DNA of 64,000 nucleotides from Thiopseudomonas acetoxidans (lineage in GTDB: Bacteria > Pseudomonadota > Gammaproteobacteria > Pseudomonadales > Pseudomonadaceae). The DNA lies in contig NZ_JAUCDY010000005.1 in NCBI RefSeq assembly GCF_030362935.1, positions 1 through 64,000 of the forward strand. Reading direction: 5' to 3'. The notes under the pieces were generated by a model. That model was not told where the DNA came from. It searched no databases and saw only the letters and a program-made list of their open reading frames with translations. The position numbers and the translations under genes were made by a program. Positions 16,058 to 25,130 of the stretch are shown here, in pieces. Every line of letters starts with the position of its first letter. The first letter of the stretch is position 1.

Positions 16058-18775
16058 TTAAGCGATTTTACCGCAGCAGTGTTTGTATTTTTTACCCGAA
16101 CCACAGGGGCACGGCTCGTTACGACCTACTTTGGTCAGATTACGCACGGGCTCATTACTGCTTGGCGCGTCCCCTTGCGCCTGCTCTGCTTCTGCTGCAC
16201 CATGGGTGTACTGCATCCGCGAGGCACGTTCTTGTGCTTGCTGGCGTAGGCGTGCCTCCTCTTCCTCAGTATTTTCCTGACGCACCTGCACAAACGACAA
16301 GTAACGAATGGAGTCATGCTTTACGGCATCGAGTAGATCACGGAACAGGTTAAAGGATTCGCGCTTGTATTCTTGCTTGGGGTTTTTCTGTGCATAACCG
16401 CGTAAGTGAATACCTTGGCGCAAATGGTCCATCGCGGCCAAGTGGTCTTTCCACAGGTCATCCAATACGCGCAAGATAATATGTTTTTCAAACATACGCA
16501 GGTTCTCAGCACCCACCAGCTCTTCTTTAGCTTGGTATTGAGCAACAATCTGTTCTTCTATGCGCTCGCGCAGGGTTTCTTCATAAAGACTTGGCTCGTT
16601 ATCAAGCCACTGCTGAACAGATAACTCGGCTGCAAATTCGCGCTTCAATTCCTCTTCTAAGCCTGCAACGTCCCACTGCTCGGGCAACGATTGCGGCGGA
16701 ATAAACTGGCTAACGGTATTACTTAACACCTCATGGCGGAACTCAGCAACAATATCACCAACGTCTTCGGATTCCAGCAGGGTATTACGCATGTGATAAA
16801 TCACTTTACGCTGCTCGTTGGCCACGTCATCGTATTCCAGCAGCTGCTTACGAATATCAAAGTTGCGCTCTTCTACTTTACGCTGGGCTTTTTCAATCGC
16901 ATTACTCACCATACGGTGCTCAATCGCTTCGCCTTCTTTCATGCCCAAGGCTTTCATAAAGTTTTTCACTCGATCCGAGGCAAAGATACGCATCAGGTTG
17001 TCTTCCAGCGACAGATAAAAACGGCTGGAACCCGGGTCACCCTGACGGCCAGCACGTCCACGCAGCTGGTTATCAATTCGACGGGATTCATGACGCTCAG
17101 TGGCAATTACATGCAAACCACCGGCATCAATGACCTGTTGGTGACGGGCTTGCCACTCTGCTTTCAGGCGCTGCACTACTTCTTCGCTAGGATCTTGTAA
17201 AGCTGCCAGCTCGGATTCCCAGTTACCGCCCAACACAATATCCGTACCACGACCCGCCATGTTAGTAGCGATGGTTACATGGCCTGGACGACCTGCCTGA
17301 GCAATTATCTCTGCTTCCGAGTCGTGCTGCTTGGCGTTTAGCACCTTGTGCTCAATCTTAGCCTTCATCAGCAGCTGCGACATATATTCTGAGCCTTCAA
17401 CAGAAGCGGTACCCACCAAAACAGGGCGACCCTGCTCTTGGCAGTGCAAAATATCCTTAATAATGGCTTCGTATTTTTCCGGCTGGGTTAAATACACTAA
17501 GTCGTTATAATCTTGTCGCGCTACGGGTCTATGGGTTGGAATCACCGTCACATCCAAGCCGTAAATCTGTCTAAACTCAAAGGCTTCAGTGTCTGCCGTA
17601 CCTGTCATACCAGATAGCTTTTCATACAGGCGGAAGTAGTTCTGGAAGGTTGTAGAAGCCATCGTCTGGCTTTCTGGTTGGATATTTACGCCTTCTTTGG
17701 CTTCAATCGCTTGGTGCAAACCTTCTGACAAGCGACGGCCATGCATGGTACGACCCGTATGTTCATCAACCAGCACCACCTCGCCATCTTGCACGATATA
17801 CTCAACGTTGCGATTAAATAACTTATGTGCGCGCAGACCCGAATATACGTGAGTTAGCAGGCTTAGATTAGAGGCTGAATAGAGCGAGTCATGCTCACCC
17901 AGCAAACCAAGCTTGATGAGCTGTTCTTCAACAAACTGGTGGCCTTCTTCATTCAGCTCTACTTGGCGCGTTTTCTCATCGATGGTGTAATGACCTGCTT
18001 CGATGACGACACCTTCTTCGTCTTCAGTTTGGCGTTTCAGCGCTGGGATTAAAGCATTGATGGTTTTATACAGCTCTGAGCTGTCTTCGGCCTGACCCGA
18101 AATAATCAATGGCGTGCGTGCTTCATCGATGAGAATCGAGTCCACCTCATCCACCACGGCAAAGTGCAGTCCGCGCTGGAATTTATCTTCCGAACTAAAC
18201 GCCATATTGTCGCGCAGGTAATCAAAACCAAATTCGTTGTTCGTACCGTAGGTAATATCACAGGCGTAGGCATCGCGCTTTTCTTCAGGCGACTGGAAAG
18301 GTATGACTACACCGACCGTCAAACCTAGAAACTCATACAGTGGACGCATCCAGTTGGCATCACGACGTGCTAGGTAGTCGTTCACCGTAACCACGTGCAC
18401 ACCCTTGCCTTCAATGGCATTTAAATACACCGCCAAGGTTGCAACCAGAGTTTTACCTTCACCGGTACGCATTTCAGCAATACGCCCTGCGTGCAGCGTC
18501 ATACCACCAATAAGCTGCACGTCAAAGTGACGCATGCCCAAAACCCTTTTACTGGCTTCACGCGCTACGGCAAAAGCCTCGGGCATAATTTTATTTAAAC
18601 TTTCACCCGCTGCTATACGCTCACGAAACTCCTGTGTTTTCTGCTGCAGCTGCTCGTCAGACAGTGCCACCATTTTTTCTTCGAGCGCATTAATGGTCTG
18701 AACCACTTTATACATGCGTTTGACTTCACGTTCGTTTTTACTACCAATCAGCTTTCTTAATAATGGGGCAAACAT
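16058..18775 (-). CDS. secA: Preprotein translocase ATPase SecA
   Basis: A 905-residue motor ATPase that drives proteins through SecYEG. All landmarks are present: Walker A MRTGEGKTLVATL near residue 105, VDEVDSILIDEARTP near 210, the second helicase domain TNMAGRGTDIVLGG near 510, and the C-terminal zinc motif CPCGSGKKYKHCCG that binds SecB and phospholipid. Length is normal for the gamma group (E. coli 901). It diverges from dciA. Confidence 0.98.
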   Translation of the reverse strand: MFAPLLRKLIGSKNEREVKRMYKVVQTINALEEKMVALSDEQLQQKTQEFRERIAAGESLNKIMPEAFAVAREASKRVLGMRHFDVQLIGGMTLHAGRIAEMRTGEGKTLVATLAVYLNAIEGKGVHVVTVNDYLARRDANWMRPLYEFLGLTVGVVIPFQSPEEKRDAYACDITYGTNNEFGFDYLRDNMAFSSEDKFQRGLHFAVVDEVDSILIDEARTPLIISGQAEDSSELYKTINALIPALKRQTEDEEGVVIEAGHYTIDEKTRQVELNEEGHQFVEEQLIKLGLLGEHDSLYSASNLSLLTHVYSGLRAHKLFNRNVEYIVQDGEVVLVDEHTGRTMHGRRLSEGLHQAIEAKEGVNIQPESQTMASTTFQNYFRLYEKLSGMTGTADTEAFEFRQIYGLDVTVIPTHRPVARQDYNDLVYLTQPEKYEAIIKDILHCQEQGRPVLVGTASVEGSEYMSQLLMKAKIEHKVLNAKQHDSEAEIIAQAGRPGHVTIATNMAGRGTDIVLGGNWESELAALQDPSEEVVQRLKAEWQARHQQVIDAGGLHVIATERHESRRIDNQLRGRAGRQGDPGSSRFYLSLEDNLMRIFASDRVKNFMKALGMKEGEAIEHRMVSNAIEKAQRKVEERNFDIRKQLLEYDDVANEQRKVIYHMRNTLLESEDVGDIVAEFRHEVLSNTVSQFIPPQSLPEQWDVAGLEEELKREFAAELSVQQWLDNEPSLYEETLRERIEEQIVAQYQAKEELVGAENLRMFEKHIILRVLDDLWKDHLAAMDHLRQGIHLRGYAQKNPKQEYKRESFNLFRDLLDAVKHDSIRYLSFVQVRQENTEEEEARLRQQAQERASRMQYTHGAAEAEQAQGDAPSSNEPVRNLTKVGRNEPCPCGSGKKYKHCCGKIA

Positions 18776-18989
18776 ATTGATACGGGTTCCACACGGGTGA
18801 TAAGTACGTTTAGTTTCTGCGATCTATAAAAGGTATTCATTCTACCTTTAATTCGTAGCAAATAAATAATTAGTTAGGAGCATACAGGTTGTGGAGACTA
18901 ACAAAATTTGATTCTTCCGGCAAAACTAACCCTGCAGGTCTATAATGTGACACAAGGTACAAAAAAGTGTGAGTTCACGGAGCAAAATC

Positions 18990-19451
18990 ATGTCATACAA
19001 GCTCAATCAGTTAAAACACACTGCTGCCATCCTGAACAAACAATCTGTTTTACGGGACATAGTGCAGCGAGCCAATTCCTTTGCTGTGTTGCAGAGAATT
19101 GTGCACTCTTACCTACCAGGCGCGGCGGCTGAGCACTGCCAACTGGCTAACTACAATCAGGGTCGTTTGGTGTTAGTCATCGACAATGCACACTGGGCAA
19201 CCCGCTTGCGCTATCAGCAAAACCAATTGATGGACAAACTTTGTCAGCATAATGAGTTTTCTGACCTGCAGCGTATTCAGTTTAAAATCCGACCTAACAC
19301 GGCCTTTAACGATGCTATTAATGAGCAGAAACCCCGTTTAGAAATTTCCGCCCAGGCCGGACTAGCTATCTTTAACTGTGCTGAGGCCATTGAAGACCCG
19401 CATTTGCGCGCCGCACTAGAGCGTCTGGCACGCAACGCCGCTAAAGAATAA
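18990..19451 (+). CDS. dciA: DciA-like protein (DUF721)
   Basis: A 153-residue protein with the DUF721 fold (NQLKHTAAILNKQSVLRDIV and the ARLRY-like HWATRLRYQQNQLMDKL). The family includes DciA, the loader of the replicative helicase DnaB in bacteria without DnaC. The ATG at 18990 is chosen because GGAG lies 7 bases upstream; an in-frame GTG at 18969 is weaker. It sits divergent from secA, as in pseudomonads, but lpxC, which I expect nearby, is absent. It is convergent with hpt. Confidence 0.75.
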   Translation: MSYKLNQLKHTAAILNKQSVLRDIVQRANSFAVLQRIVHSYLPGAAAEHCQLANYNQGRLVLVIDNAHWATRLRYQQNQLMDKLCQHNEFSDLQRIQFKIRPNTAFNDAINEQKPRLEISAQAGLAIFNCAEAIEDPHLRAALERLARNAAKE

Positions 19452-19463
19452 AGAATAACTAAA

Positions 19464-20021
19464 CTAAAGCCCTTTCACCGCATAGATGCCAGCCGCATTG
19501 CGCCAGTAGCCCTTGTAGTCCATGCCGTAGCCAAAAACGTAGCGATCAATACAGTTCAAACCTATAAAATCGGCAGCAAAATCCGGACGTGCTTTGCGTT
19601 CGTGTTTTTTATCCAATAACACCGCAGTGTACACAGCTCGTGCGCCAGAACGCTTGCAAAAATCAACAATAGCCATCAGCGTATGGCCCTCATCAAGGAT
19701 GTCATCGATAATCAACACGTCTCTATCCATTAATGAAACTTCCGGCTTAGCCTTCCAAAACAGCTCTCCACCGCTAGTTTCATTACGATAACGGCTGGCA
19801 TGCAAGTAGGACTGCTCTAACGGAAAATTCAGCTGCGTCAGTAACTTGCCTGAAAAAATCAACCCACCATTCATAACGCAAAAAACCAACGGGTTTGCAT
19901 CGCGCAACGTGTTGCTAACTTCTTGCGCTACCCGCGAAATAGCGGCCTCTACTTCTGCCATAGGATGCAAACAATCCGCCTCACGCATAACTCTTTGAAT
20001 ATGTTCAAGATCTGTAGGCAT
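19464..20021 (-). CDS. hpt: Hypoxanthine phosphoribosyltransferase
   Basis: A 185-residue purine salvage enzyme converting hypoxanthine or guanine plus PRPP to IMP or GMP. The PRPP-binding motif DVLIIDDILDEGHTLMAIVD is intact and the C-terminal VFGYGMDYKGYWRN matches the family. The ATG at 20021 is preferred over a GTG two codons earlier because AGGA is correctly spaced for it and the length then equals the Pseudomonas protein. It is divergent from upp. Confidence 0.93.
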   Translation of the reverse strand: MPTDLEHIQRVMREADCLHPMAEVEAAISRVAQEVSNTLRDANPLVFCVMNGGLIFSGKLLTQLNFPLEQSYLHASRYRNETSGGELFWKAKPEVSLMDRDVLIIDDILDEGHTLMAIVDFCKRSGARAVYTAVLLDKKHERKARPDFAADFIGLNCIDRYVFGYGMDYKGYWRNAAGIYAVKGL

Positions 20022-20271
20022 ACGCACCCATCCTTTATCTAGTAGCTTAAAAGACGCACAGTTTAAGCCAAAAAAGCGCCAGCTAGAACTATAGTTTTTT
20101 TTGTTCTACCTGTGCAGTTGAGTATTTGACCAACAGGCTCCATTGGCATACACCACCCTAATCCTCAATCCAGTTTATAAACTAAGACACTCAATCCAAT
20201 TTGCCTGTGCCGTTTTATCGTTAATTCCATTAACCTATGCACAAGTCAATTCCACACAAAGGTTCACCGCC

Positions 20272-20910
20272 ATGTCAGTACAAGAAATCCAGCATCCACT
20301 CATCCGCCACAAACTTGGTCTTATGCGTAGAGCAACTGAGAGTACAAAAAACTTCCGCGAACTCGCACAAGAGATTGGCGCACTGCTGACCTATGAAGCC
20401 ACCAAAGATTTACCGCTGGAAAGCTACAGCATCCAAGGATGGTGCGGCACGGTTGAGGTTGAAAAAATTGCCGGCAAAAAAATCACTGTAGTACCTATTT
20501 TGCGTGCTGGTATTGGGATGCTAGATGGCGTGCTCAGCTTAATCCCAGGTGCCAAAGTCAGTGCCGTGGGTGTAGTGCGCAATGAAGAAACCCTGCAAGC
20601 GCAAACCTATATGGAAAAATTAGCTCCTAATATGGGTTCACGTTTGGCGTTGATTATTGATCCCATGCTTGCCACCGGCGGCTCGATGGTCGCCACTATC
20701 GACCTGTTAAAAAAAGCCGGCTGTAAAGAGATCCGCGCCATGGTCTTAGTGGCTGCGCCGCAAGGCATTGCCGCCGTGGAGCAAGCGCATCCTGAGGTCA
20801 AAATCTATACCGCCTCCATCGACCAAGGCTTGGATAGCAATGGCTATATTGTGCCGGGACTGGGCGATGCGGGTGATAGAATTTTCGGCACCAAACAGAA
20901 GGATAGCTAA
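20272..20910 (+). CDS. upp: Uracil phosphoribosyltransferase
   Basis: A 212-residue pyrimidine salvage enzyme making UMP from uracil and PRPP. The start MSVQEIQHPLIRHKLGLMR, the PRPP loop IIDPMLATGGSMVATIDLL and the uracil-binding end (SNGYIVPGLGDAGDRIFGT) are typical. The frame extends upstream to 20143 but only the part from 20272 matches the family. It is followed after one base by uraA, forming a salvage operon. The 244 bases upstream, shared with hpt, show no site I can name. Confidence 0.95.
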   Translation: MSVQEIQHPLIRHKLGLMRRATESTKNFRELAQEIGALLTYEATKDLPLESYSIQGWCGTVEVEKIAGKKITVVPILRAGIGMLDGVLSLIPGAKVSAVGVVRNEETLQAQTYMEKLAPNMGSRLALIIDPMLATGGSMVATIDLLKKAGCKEIRAMVLVAAPQGIAAVEQAHPEVKIYTASIDQGLDSNGYIVPGLGDAGDRIFGTKQKDS

Positions 20911-20911
20911 C

Positions 20912-22141
20912 ATGCAGGATTCACTTAAAGAACCGCTGCCAAGGCAAATCCTCGCTGGAGCGCAGATGCTGTTTGTTGCTTTTGGCGCGCTGGTGCTCAT
21001 GCCGCTGATTACCGGCATGGACCCTAACGTTGCCTTGTTTACCGCTGGTATCGGTACTCTGTTATTCCAGTTGGTAACCAAACGCCAAGTTCCTGTTTTT
21101 TTGGCGTCCAGCTTTGCCTTTATCGCCCCTATTCTTGCTGCTAAAACAGCCTTTGGCTTACCGGCAGTCATGGGTGGGATTATTGCGGCGGGTGTGGTTT
21201 ATATGATTCTGAGCGCAGCGGTACGCCTTAAGGGCTCTGGCTTTATCGATCGCCTGCTGCCGCCTGTGGTCATTGCGCCGGTGATCATGTGTATCGGTCT
21301 TGCCCTCTCCCCTGTAGCCGTCAATATGGCCATGGGGAAAGCCGGTGACGGAAGCGTGCAGTTGATTGAATACAGCACTGCGATGATTATTTCCATGTCG
21401 GCACTGTGCAGCACATTAGCGGTGGCCGTGCTGGGCCAAGGCTTATTTCGCTTGGTACCTATTCTTGCCGGTATTGTTGTGGGTTGCGCACTTTCCTTGG
21501 CGCTGGGCGTTGTGGATACGCAACCTATACTGGAAGCCAGCTGGTTTGCCGTGCCGGCCTTTGTTGCGCCCGAGTTTCATATCGGTGCCATTCTCTACAT
21601 GCTGCCCGTAGCGTTAGCGCCAGCCATTGAGCATATCGGCGGCATCGTTGCAATCGGTGGTGTTACTGGCAAGAACTTTATCAAAGAGCCCGGTTTGCAC
21701 CGCACTTTATTGGGTGACGGAATCGCTACCTCTGCGGCTGGACTGTTTGGCGGTCCACCTAACACCACCTACGCCGAGGTTACTGGTGCAGTGATGCTGA
21801 CGCGCAACTTTAACCCCAACATTATGACGTGGGCCGCTGTCTTTGCCATTGCGTTGGCTTTTATTGGTAAGTTTGGCGTGGCCATGCAAAGTATTCCCGT
21901 GCCTGTGATGGGTGGGATTCTGTGTTTGCTGTTTGGCTCTATTGCTGTGGTCGGTCTTAACACCCTGATCCGCAACCAAGTTGATTTATCTGAAGCGCGT
22001 AATTTGATTATCGTTTCAGTCACACTGGTGTTTGGCATTGGCGGCATGGTGATGGGCAGCGGAGATTTTGCGCTATCGGGTATTTCTCTTTGCGCTGTAG
22101 CGGCTTTGCTGCTGAACCTGCTTTTACCGCGAAACCGTTAG
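20912..22141 (+). CDS. uraA: Uracil permease UraA
   Basis: A 409-residue NCS2-family inner-membrane uracil-proton symporter with about 14 helices. Conserved parts are LFVAFGALVLMPLITGMDPN near the N-terminus, the half-helix residues VALAPAIEHIGGIVAIGGVT and GGPPNTTYAEVTGAVMLTR. The ATG lies one base after the upp stop and AGAAGGA lies upstream inside upp, so the two genes act together: import of uracil and its conversion to UMP. Confidence 0.93.
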   Translation: MQDSLKEPLPRQILAGAQMLFVAFGALVLMPLITGMDPNVALFTAGIGTLLFQLVTKRQVPVFLASSFAFIAPILAAKTAFGLPAVMGGIIAAGVVYMILSAAVRLKGSGFIDRLLPPVVIAPVIMCIGLALSPVAVNMAMGKAGDGSVQLIEYSTAMIISMSALCSTLAVAVLGQGLFRLVPILAGIVVGCALSLALGVVDTQPILEASWFAVPAFVAPEFHIGAILYMLPVALAPAIEHIGGIVAIGGVTGKNFIKEPGLHRTLLGDGIATSAAGLFGGPPNTTYAEVTGAVMLTRNFNPNIMTWAAVFAIALAFIGKFGVAMQSIPVPVMGGILCLLFGSIAVVGLNTLIRNQVDLSEARNLIIVSVTLVFGIGGMVMGSGDFALSGISLCAVAALLLNLLLPRNR

Positions 22142-22290
22142 CTGTTAAAGCACCGCTTGTGTGGGAGCTCGTTACGCGCGTAGCTATTCTAATACCCTAG
22201 TTGCTAGCCGCATCCCTGCAAACCAAGAGTCCGTTACGCGCTTAGGCGAATTATCAAACCAGCTCGAGTGCTAGCGGTACACTCTGAGCG
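22142..22290. repeat. REP-like sequence in the uraA-ligA gap
   Basis: The gap from 22142 to 22642 is 501 bases without a protein gene. This first part holds GTGTGGGAGCTCGTTACGCG at about 22159, a degenerate member of the unit seen at 14461, and a further GTTACGCGC at about 22231. The rest of the gap holds a small RNA candidate and an inverted-repeat element, listed separately. Confidence 0.5.
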
Positions 22291-22291
22291 C

Positions 22292-22322
22292 AGAAAAAAA
22301 AAGACGACCCGAAGGCCGTCTT
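22292..22322 (-). terminator. Strong rho-independent terminator with UUCG tetraloop
   Basis: On the minus strand, AAGACGGCC-TTCG-GGTCGTCTT forms a 9-pair stem with one G-U pair, closed by a stable tetraloop and followed by nine T residues. On the plus strand there is no T-tract, so it does not serve uraA. Confidence 0.85.
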
Positions 22323-22400
22323 AAAGAAATACGTTCCGGGGGAGGAACGTTTACGCATGAATCTGTCTTCTCGCAGGAGGTAGACGGTCGCTATTCTAGA
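22292..22400 (-). ncRNA. Candidate small RNA with C-rich loops
   Basis: On the minus strand the sequence folds as successive stem-loops. The first has GTCT/AGAC arms around a loop holding ACCTCCTGCG. The second has ACGTTCC/GGAACGT arms with loop TCCCCC. The last is a terminator with a UUCG loop. C-rich single-stranded loops are the usual seeds of small RNAs that pair with ribosome-binding sites. No known family is recognised and the 5-prime end is a guess. A short frame from the internal ATG runs through the terminator and is not believed. It is separated from uraA by orientation and from ligA by the inverted-repeat element. Confidence 0.5.
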
Positions 22401-22499
22401 GCTAAGCATAGCGCAGTGCCACTAAACAAAAGTCTATACAGTCTACTTATGACCGGCCATCCACAAATTACAGCTACCCCTTATATTTACAGGCTTTAT

Positions 22500-22645
22500 T
22501 AGGAAGCCTCTGAATAACTACCTGCGTAGCTACCACTGCGTTAAAAACGTACTCAAAATGCTCATTTACTCGGTGTAAACTGCGCTTTTTCGCACGTTTT
22601 TGCCTTGTGTTAGCGTCCTCGGTAACGTTATTCAGAGGTTCCTTA
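22500..22645. repeat. 146-bp inverted-repeat (MITE-like) element, full copy 1
   Basis: The ends are imperfect inverted repeats: AGGAAGCCTCTGAATAAC on the left and its near-complement GTTATTCAGAGGTTCCT on the right. The interior matches the copy at 38581-38726 in opposite orientation with few changes. There is no coding capacity. The last three bases (22643-22645) are the complement of the ligA stop codon, so the gene ends at the element border. Confidence 0.85.
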
Positions 22646-25009
22646 GCTTTCAAGCTCAGTTAAACGCTGGATAAATTCTTGTTCATTTAATACTGGAATC
22701 TTTAACTCTAACGCTCTAGTCAGTTTAGAACCCGCACTTTCACCTGCCACAACCACAGCTGTTTTATTGGACACAGAGCCTGCCACCTTAGCCCCAAGCG
22801 CCTCTAATCGCTGCTTAGCTTGACTGCGGGTCAACTGACTAAGCGTGCCGGTCAACACCCAGGTTTGTCCGCTCAGCGCTGCTTGTTCTTGTGCTTGCTG
22901 CTCGCATGTCCAATGCATACCAAACTCCAGCAACTGCTGTTCCGCTTGCTCAATGCACTGCACTTGTTCAGCACTTTGTAAAAAAAACAATAGGTTTTGC
23001 GCCGCTTTTTCCGGCAACTTAGGCACAGCCGCAAGCGCCAGCCAGTCGGCGGTAAGTAATTCGCTCAATGAGGAAAAATGCTCTGCTACACGCTGCGCCG
23101 TGGTGCGGGCAATACCGCTGATTTGCCACTGCTCAATAAAGTCGGCAAAAGTGACAGAGCCTGCCAGCTCTGCCGCCAGCTCCGTTTCGTCCTGCAGCTC
23201 AATGCCTGCGGCCAATAACGCTGCGACAACCTGCTGGTTATGCTCACCTTGAAAGAAGTTAAAAATCTCATGGGCTACTTCATGCCCCACTTCCGGCAAC
23301 CACTGCAAGGTTTGCGGCAAAGCCTGCTGAACACGGGCCAGACTACCTAAGCAACGCGCCAGCACCTTGGCGGTTTCTTCGCCCACATCGGGAATACCCA
23401 AGGCATACAGAAACCGCGCTAGCTCTGGTTGTTTACTCGCACTGACGGCGTTCAGGAGGTTTTCCGTAGACAGCTGGGCAAAGCCTTCCAGCTCGATAAC
23501 CTGTTCATAGGTTAAGTGGTATAAATCCGCCGGTGAACGCACCAACCCTCGCTCGACCAGCTGATCAATAATTTTCTCGCCTAAGCCATCTATATCCATG
23601 GCTTTGCGCGAGACGAAGTGCAATAGCGCCTGTTTGAGCTGCGCAGGACAACTTAAGCGACCCACACAGCGCCAAATAGCGCCCTGACTTAACACCTCAC
23701 CCGCCTTGCTGTGACGCCGAAGCTGCGTGCGCTCAACCAGTGAACCACATTCGGGGCAGTGTTGCGGCTGCGTGATGGCGCGCGCATCGGCAGGTCGACG
23801 CTCCAGTACCACCTGGGTTACTTTGGGAATAACATCGCCGGCACGGCGCACTATCACCGTATCGCCAATCATTAATCCTAAACGCTCAATTTCATCCATG
23901 TTGTGCAGCGTTGCATTAGACACAGTAACGCCGCCTACTTGCACGGGTTGTAAACGCGCTACTGGGGTAATAGCGCCTGTGCGCCCCACCTGAAATTCAA
24001 CGTCCTGCAAAATAGTAATTTCTTCTTGGGCAGCGAATTTATATGCAATTGCCCAGCGCGGTTCACGCGCACGAAAACCCAGCTCATCTTGCTGTTCAAT
24101 AGCGTTAACTTTAAACACCACCCCATCAATTTCATAGGGTAAATCATTGCGGCGTGCGCCAATATCCTGATAGTAATCCAAGCAGCCTTGCACACCCTCA
24201 ACCACGCGCAACTCTGGACTGATAGGAATACCCCACTGCTGTAATTGCTTCATAATATCGCTTTGCGTTTCAGCAATATGACTGTCACCCAGCCCGTAAC
24301 AGCAAAACTCTAACGGTCGCTGCGCTGTAATTTTGGCATCTAATTGGCGCAAACTGCCCGCTGCCGCATTACGAGGATTGGCAAAAACCCGCTCTCCGGC
24401 AGCAATAGCGCGCTCATTAAGTGCAGCAAAGCTGGCCTTGGGCATATACACCTCGCCGCGCACTTCCAAACGTTGCGGCCAGCCCTGTCCAAGTAAACGC
24501 AGCGGCACATTACGAATCGTGCGTACGTTATGAGTAATGTCTTCGCCCACAGCACCATCACCACGAGTGGCCGCCTGCTCCAATACACCATCCACATAAC
24601 TGATGCTAACCGCCAAACCATCAAGCTTGGGTTCACAGCAAAAAATAATGGGCTCCGGCTGAGCAAATAGGTCGTTCTGCGCCTGTCCGCCGGACAAGGC
24701 GCGCTCGATACGCTGCACAAACGCCTGCATATCCGTTTGCTCAAATGCATTACCCAAACTGAGCATAGGAATACTGTGGCGCACCTGCTGAAAGCCTTCC
24801 ATAGGTTTGCCGGACACGCGCTGACTGGGGGATTCCGAGGTAATTAACTCAGGATGTTGGCTTTCTAATTCTTGCAGTTGTTGGAATAAACGATCATATT
24901 CAGCATCGGGAACACTGGGGTTATCCAATACATAATATTGATAATCATACTGCTGGATTTGCGCGCGCAACTGCGCCAACTGCTGTACGGGGGACAAAGA
25001 CTGGGACAT
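22643..25009 (-). CDS. ligA: NAD-dependent DNA ligase
   Basis: A 788-residue ligase joining DNA nicks using NAD. Domain order is Ia (YDYQYYVLDNPSVPDAEYD), adenylation with the active Lys in CEPKLDGLAVS near residue 125, OB fold, zinc finger (CPECG, then two later cysteines), helix-hairpin-helix and a C-terminal BRCT domain (TWVLTGTLSQLTRSQAKQRL). It is longer than the E. coli enzyme (671), as in Pseudomonas. It lies downstream of zipA and smc on the same strand. The stop codon is supplied at the edge of an inverted-repeat element. Confidence 0.97.
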   Translation of the reverse strand: MSQSLSPVQQLAQLRAQIQQYDYQYYVLDNPSVPDAEYDRLFQQLQELESQHPELITSESPSQRVSGKPMEGFQQVRHSIPMLSLGNAFEQTDMQAFVQRIERALSGGQAQNDLFAQPEPIIFCCEPKLDGLAVSISYVDGVLEQAATRGDGAVGEDITHNVRTIRNVPLRLLGQGWPQRLEVRGEVYMPKASFAALNERAIAAGERVFANPRNAAAGSLRQLDAKITAQRPLEFCCYGLGDSHIAETQSDIMKQLQQWGIPISPELRVVEGVQGCLDYYQDIGARRNDLPYEIDGVVFKVNAIEQQDELGFRAREPRWAIAYKFAAQEEITILQDVEFQVGRTGAITPVARLQPVQVGGVTVSNATLHNMDEIERLGLMIGDTVIVRRAGDVIPKVTQVVLERRPADARAITQPQHCPECGSLVERTQLRRHSKAGEVLSQGAIWRCVGRLSCPAQLKQALLHFVSRKAMDIDGLGEKIIDQLVERGLVRSPADLYHLTYEQVIELEGFAQLSTENLLNAVSASKQPELARFLYALGIPDVGEETAKVLARCLGSLARVQQALPQTLQWLPEVGHEVAHEIFNFFQGEHNQQVVAALLAAGIELQDETELAAELAGSVTFADFIEQWQISGIARTTAQRVAEHFSSLSELLTADWLALAAVPKLPEKAAQNLLFFLQSAEQVQCIEQAEQQLLEFGMHWTCEQQAQEQAALSGQTWVLTGTLSQLTRSQAKQRLEALGAKVAGSVSNKTAVVVAGESAGSKLTRALELKIPVLNEQEFIQRLTELES

Positions 25010-25130
25010 GGCGAATACCTTGAAATGCTGCGTGAAGCAATAAGGCTGCGTGAAGCGATGGTTAATGTAAGCCGTCTCGTCAAACCCGACCTACAGGATA
25101 GCTGGGTGTTAACTTTTACCGATACTATTA

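Noticed and set aside
22292..22343. Short minus-strand frame starting inside the small RNA candidate
   Set aside because: It has no ribosome site and reads straight through a strong terminator hairpin.
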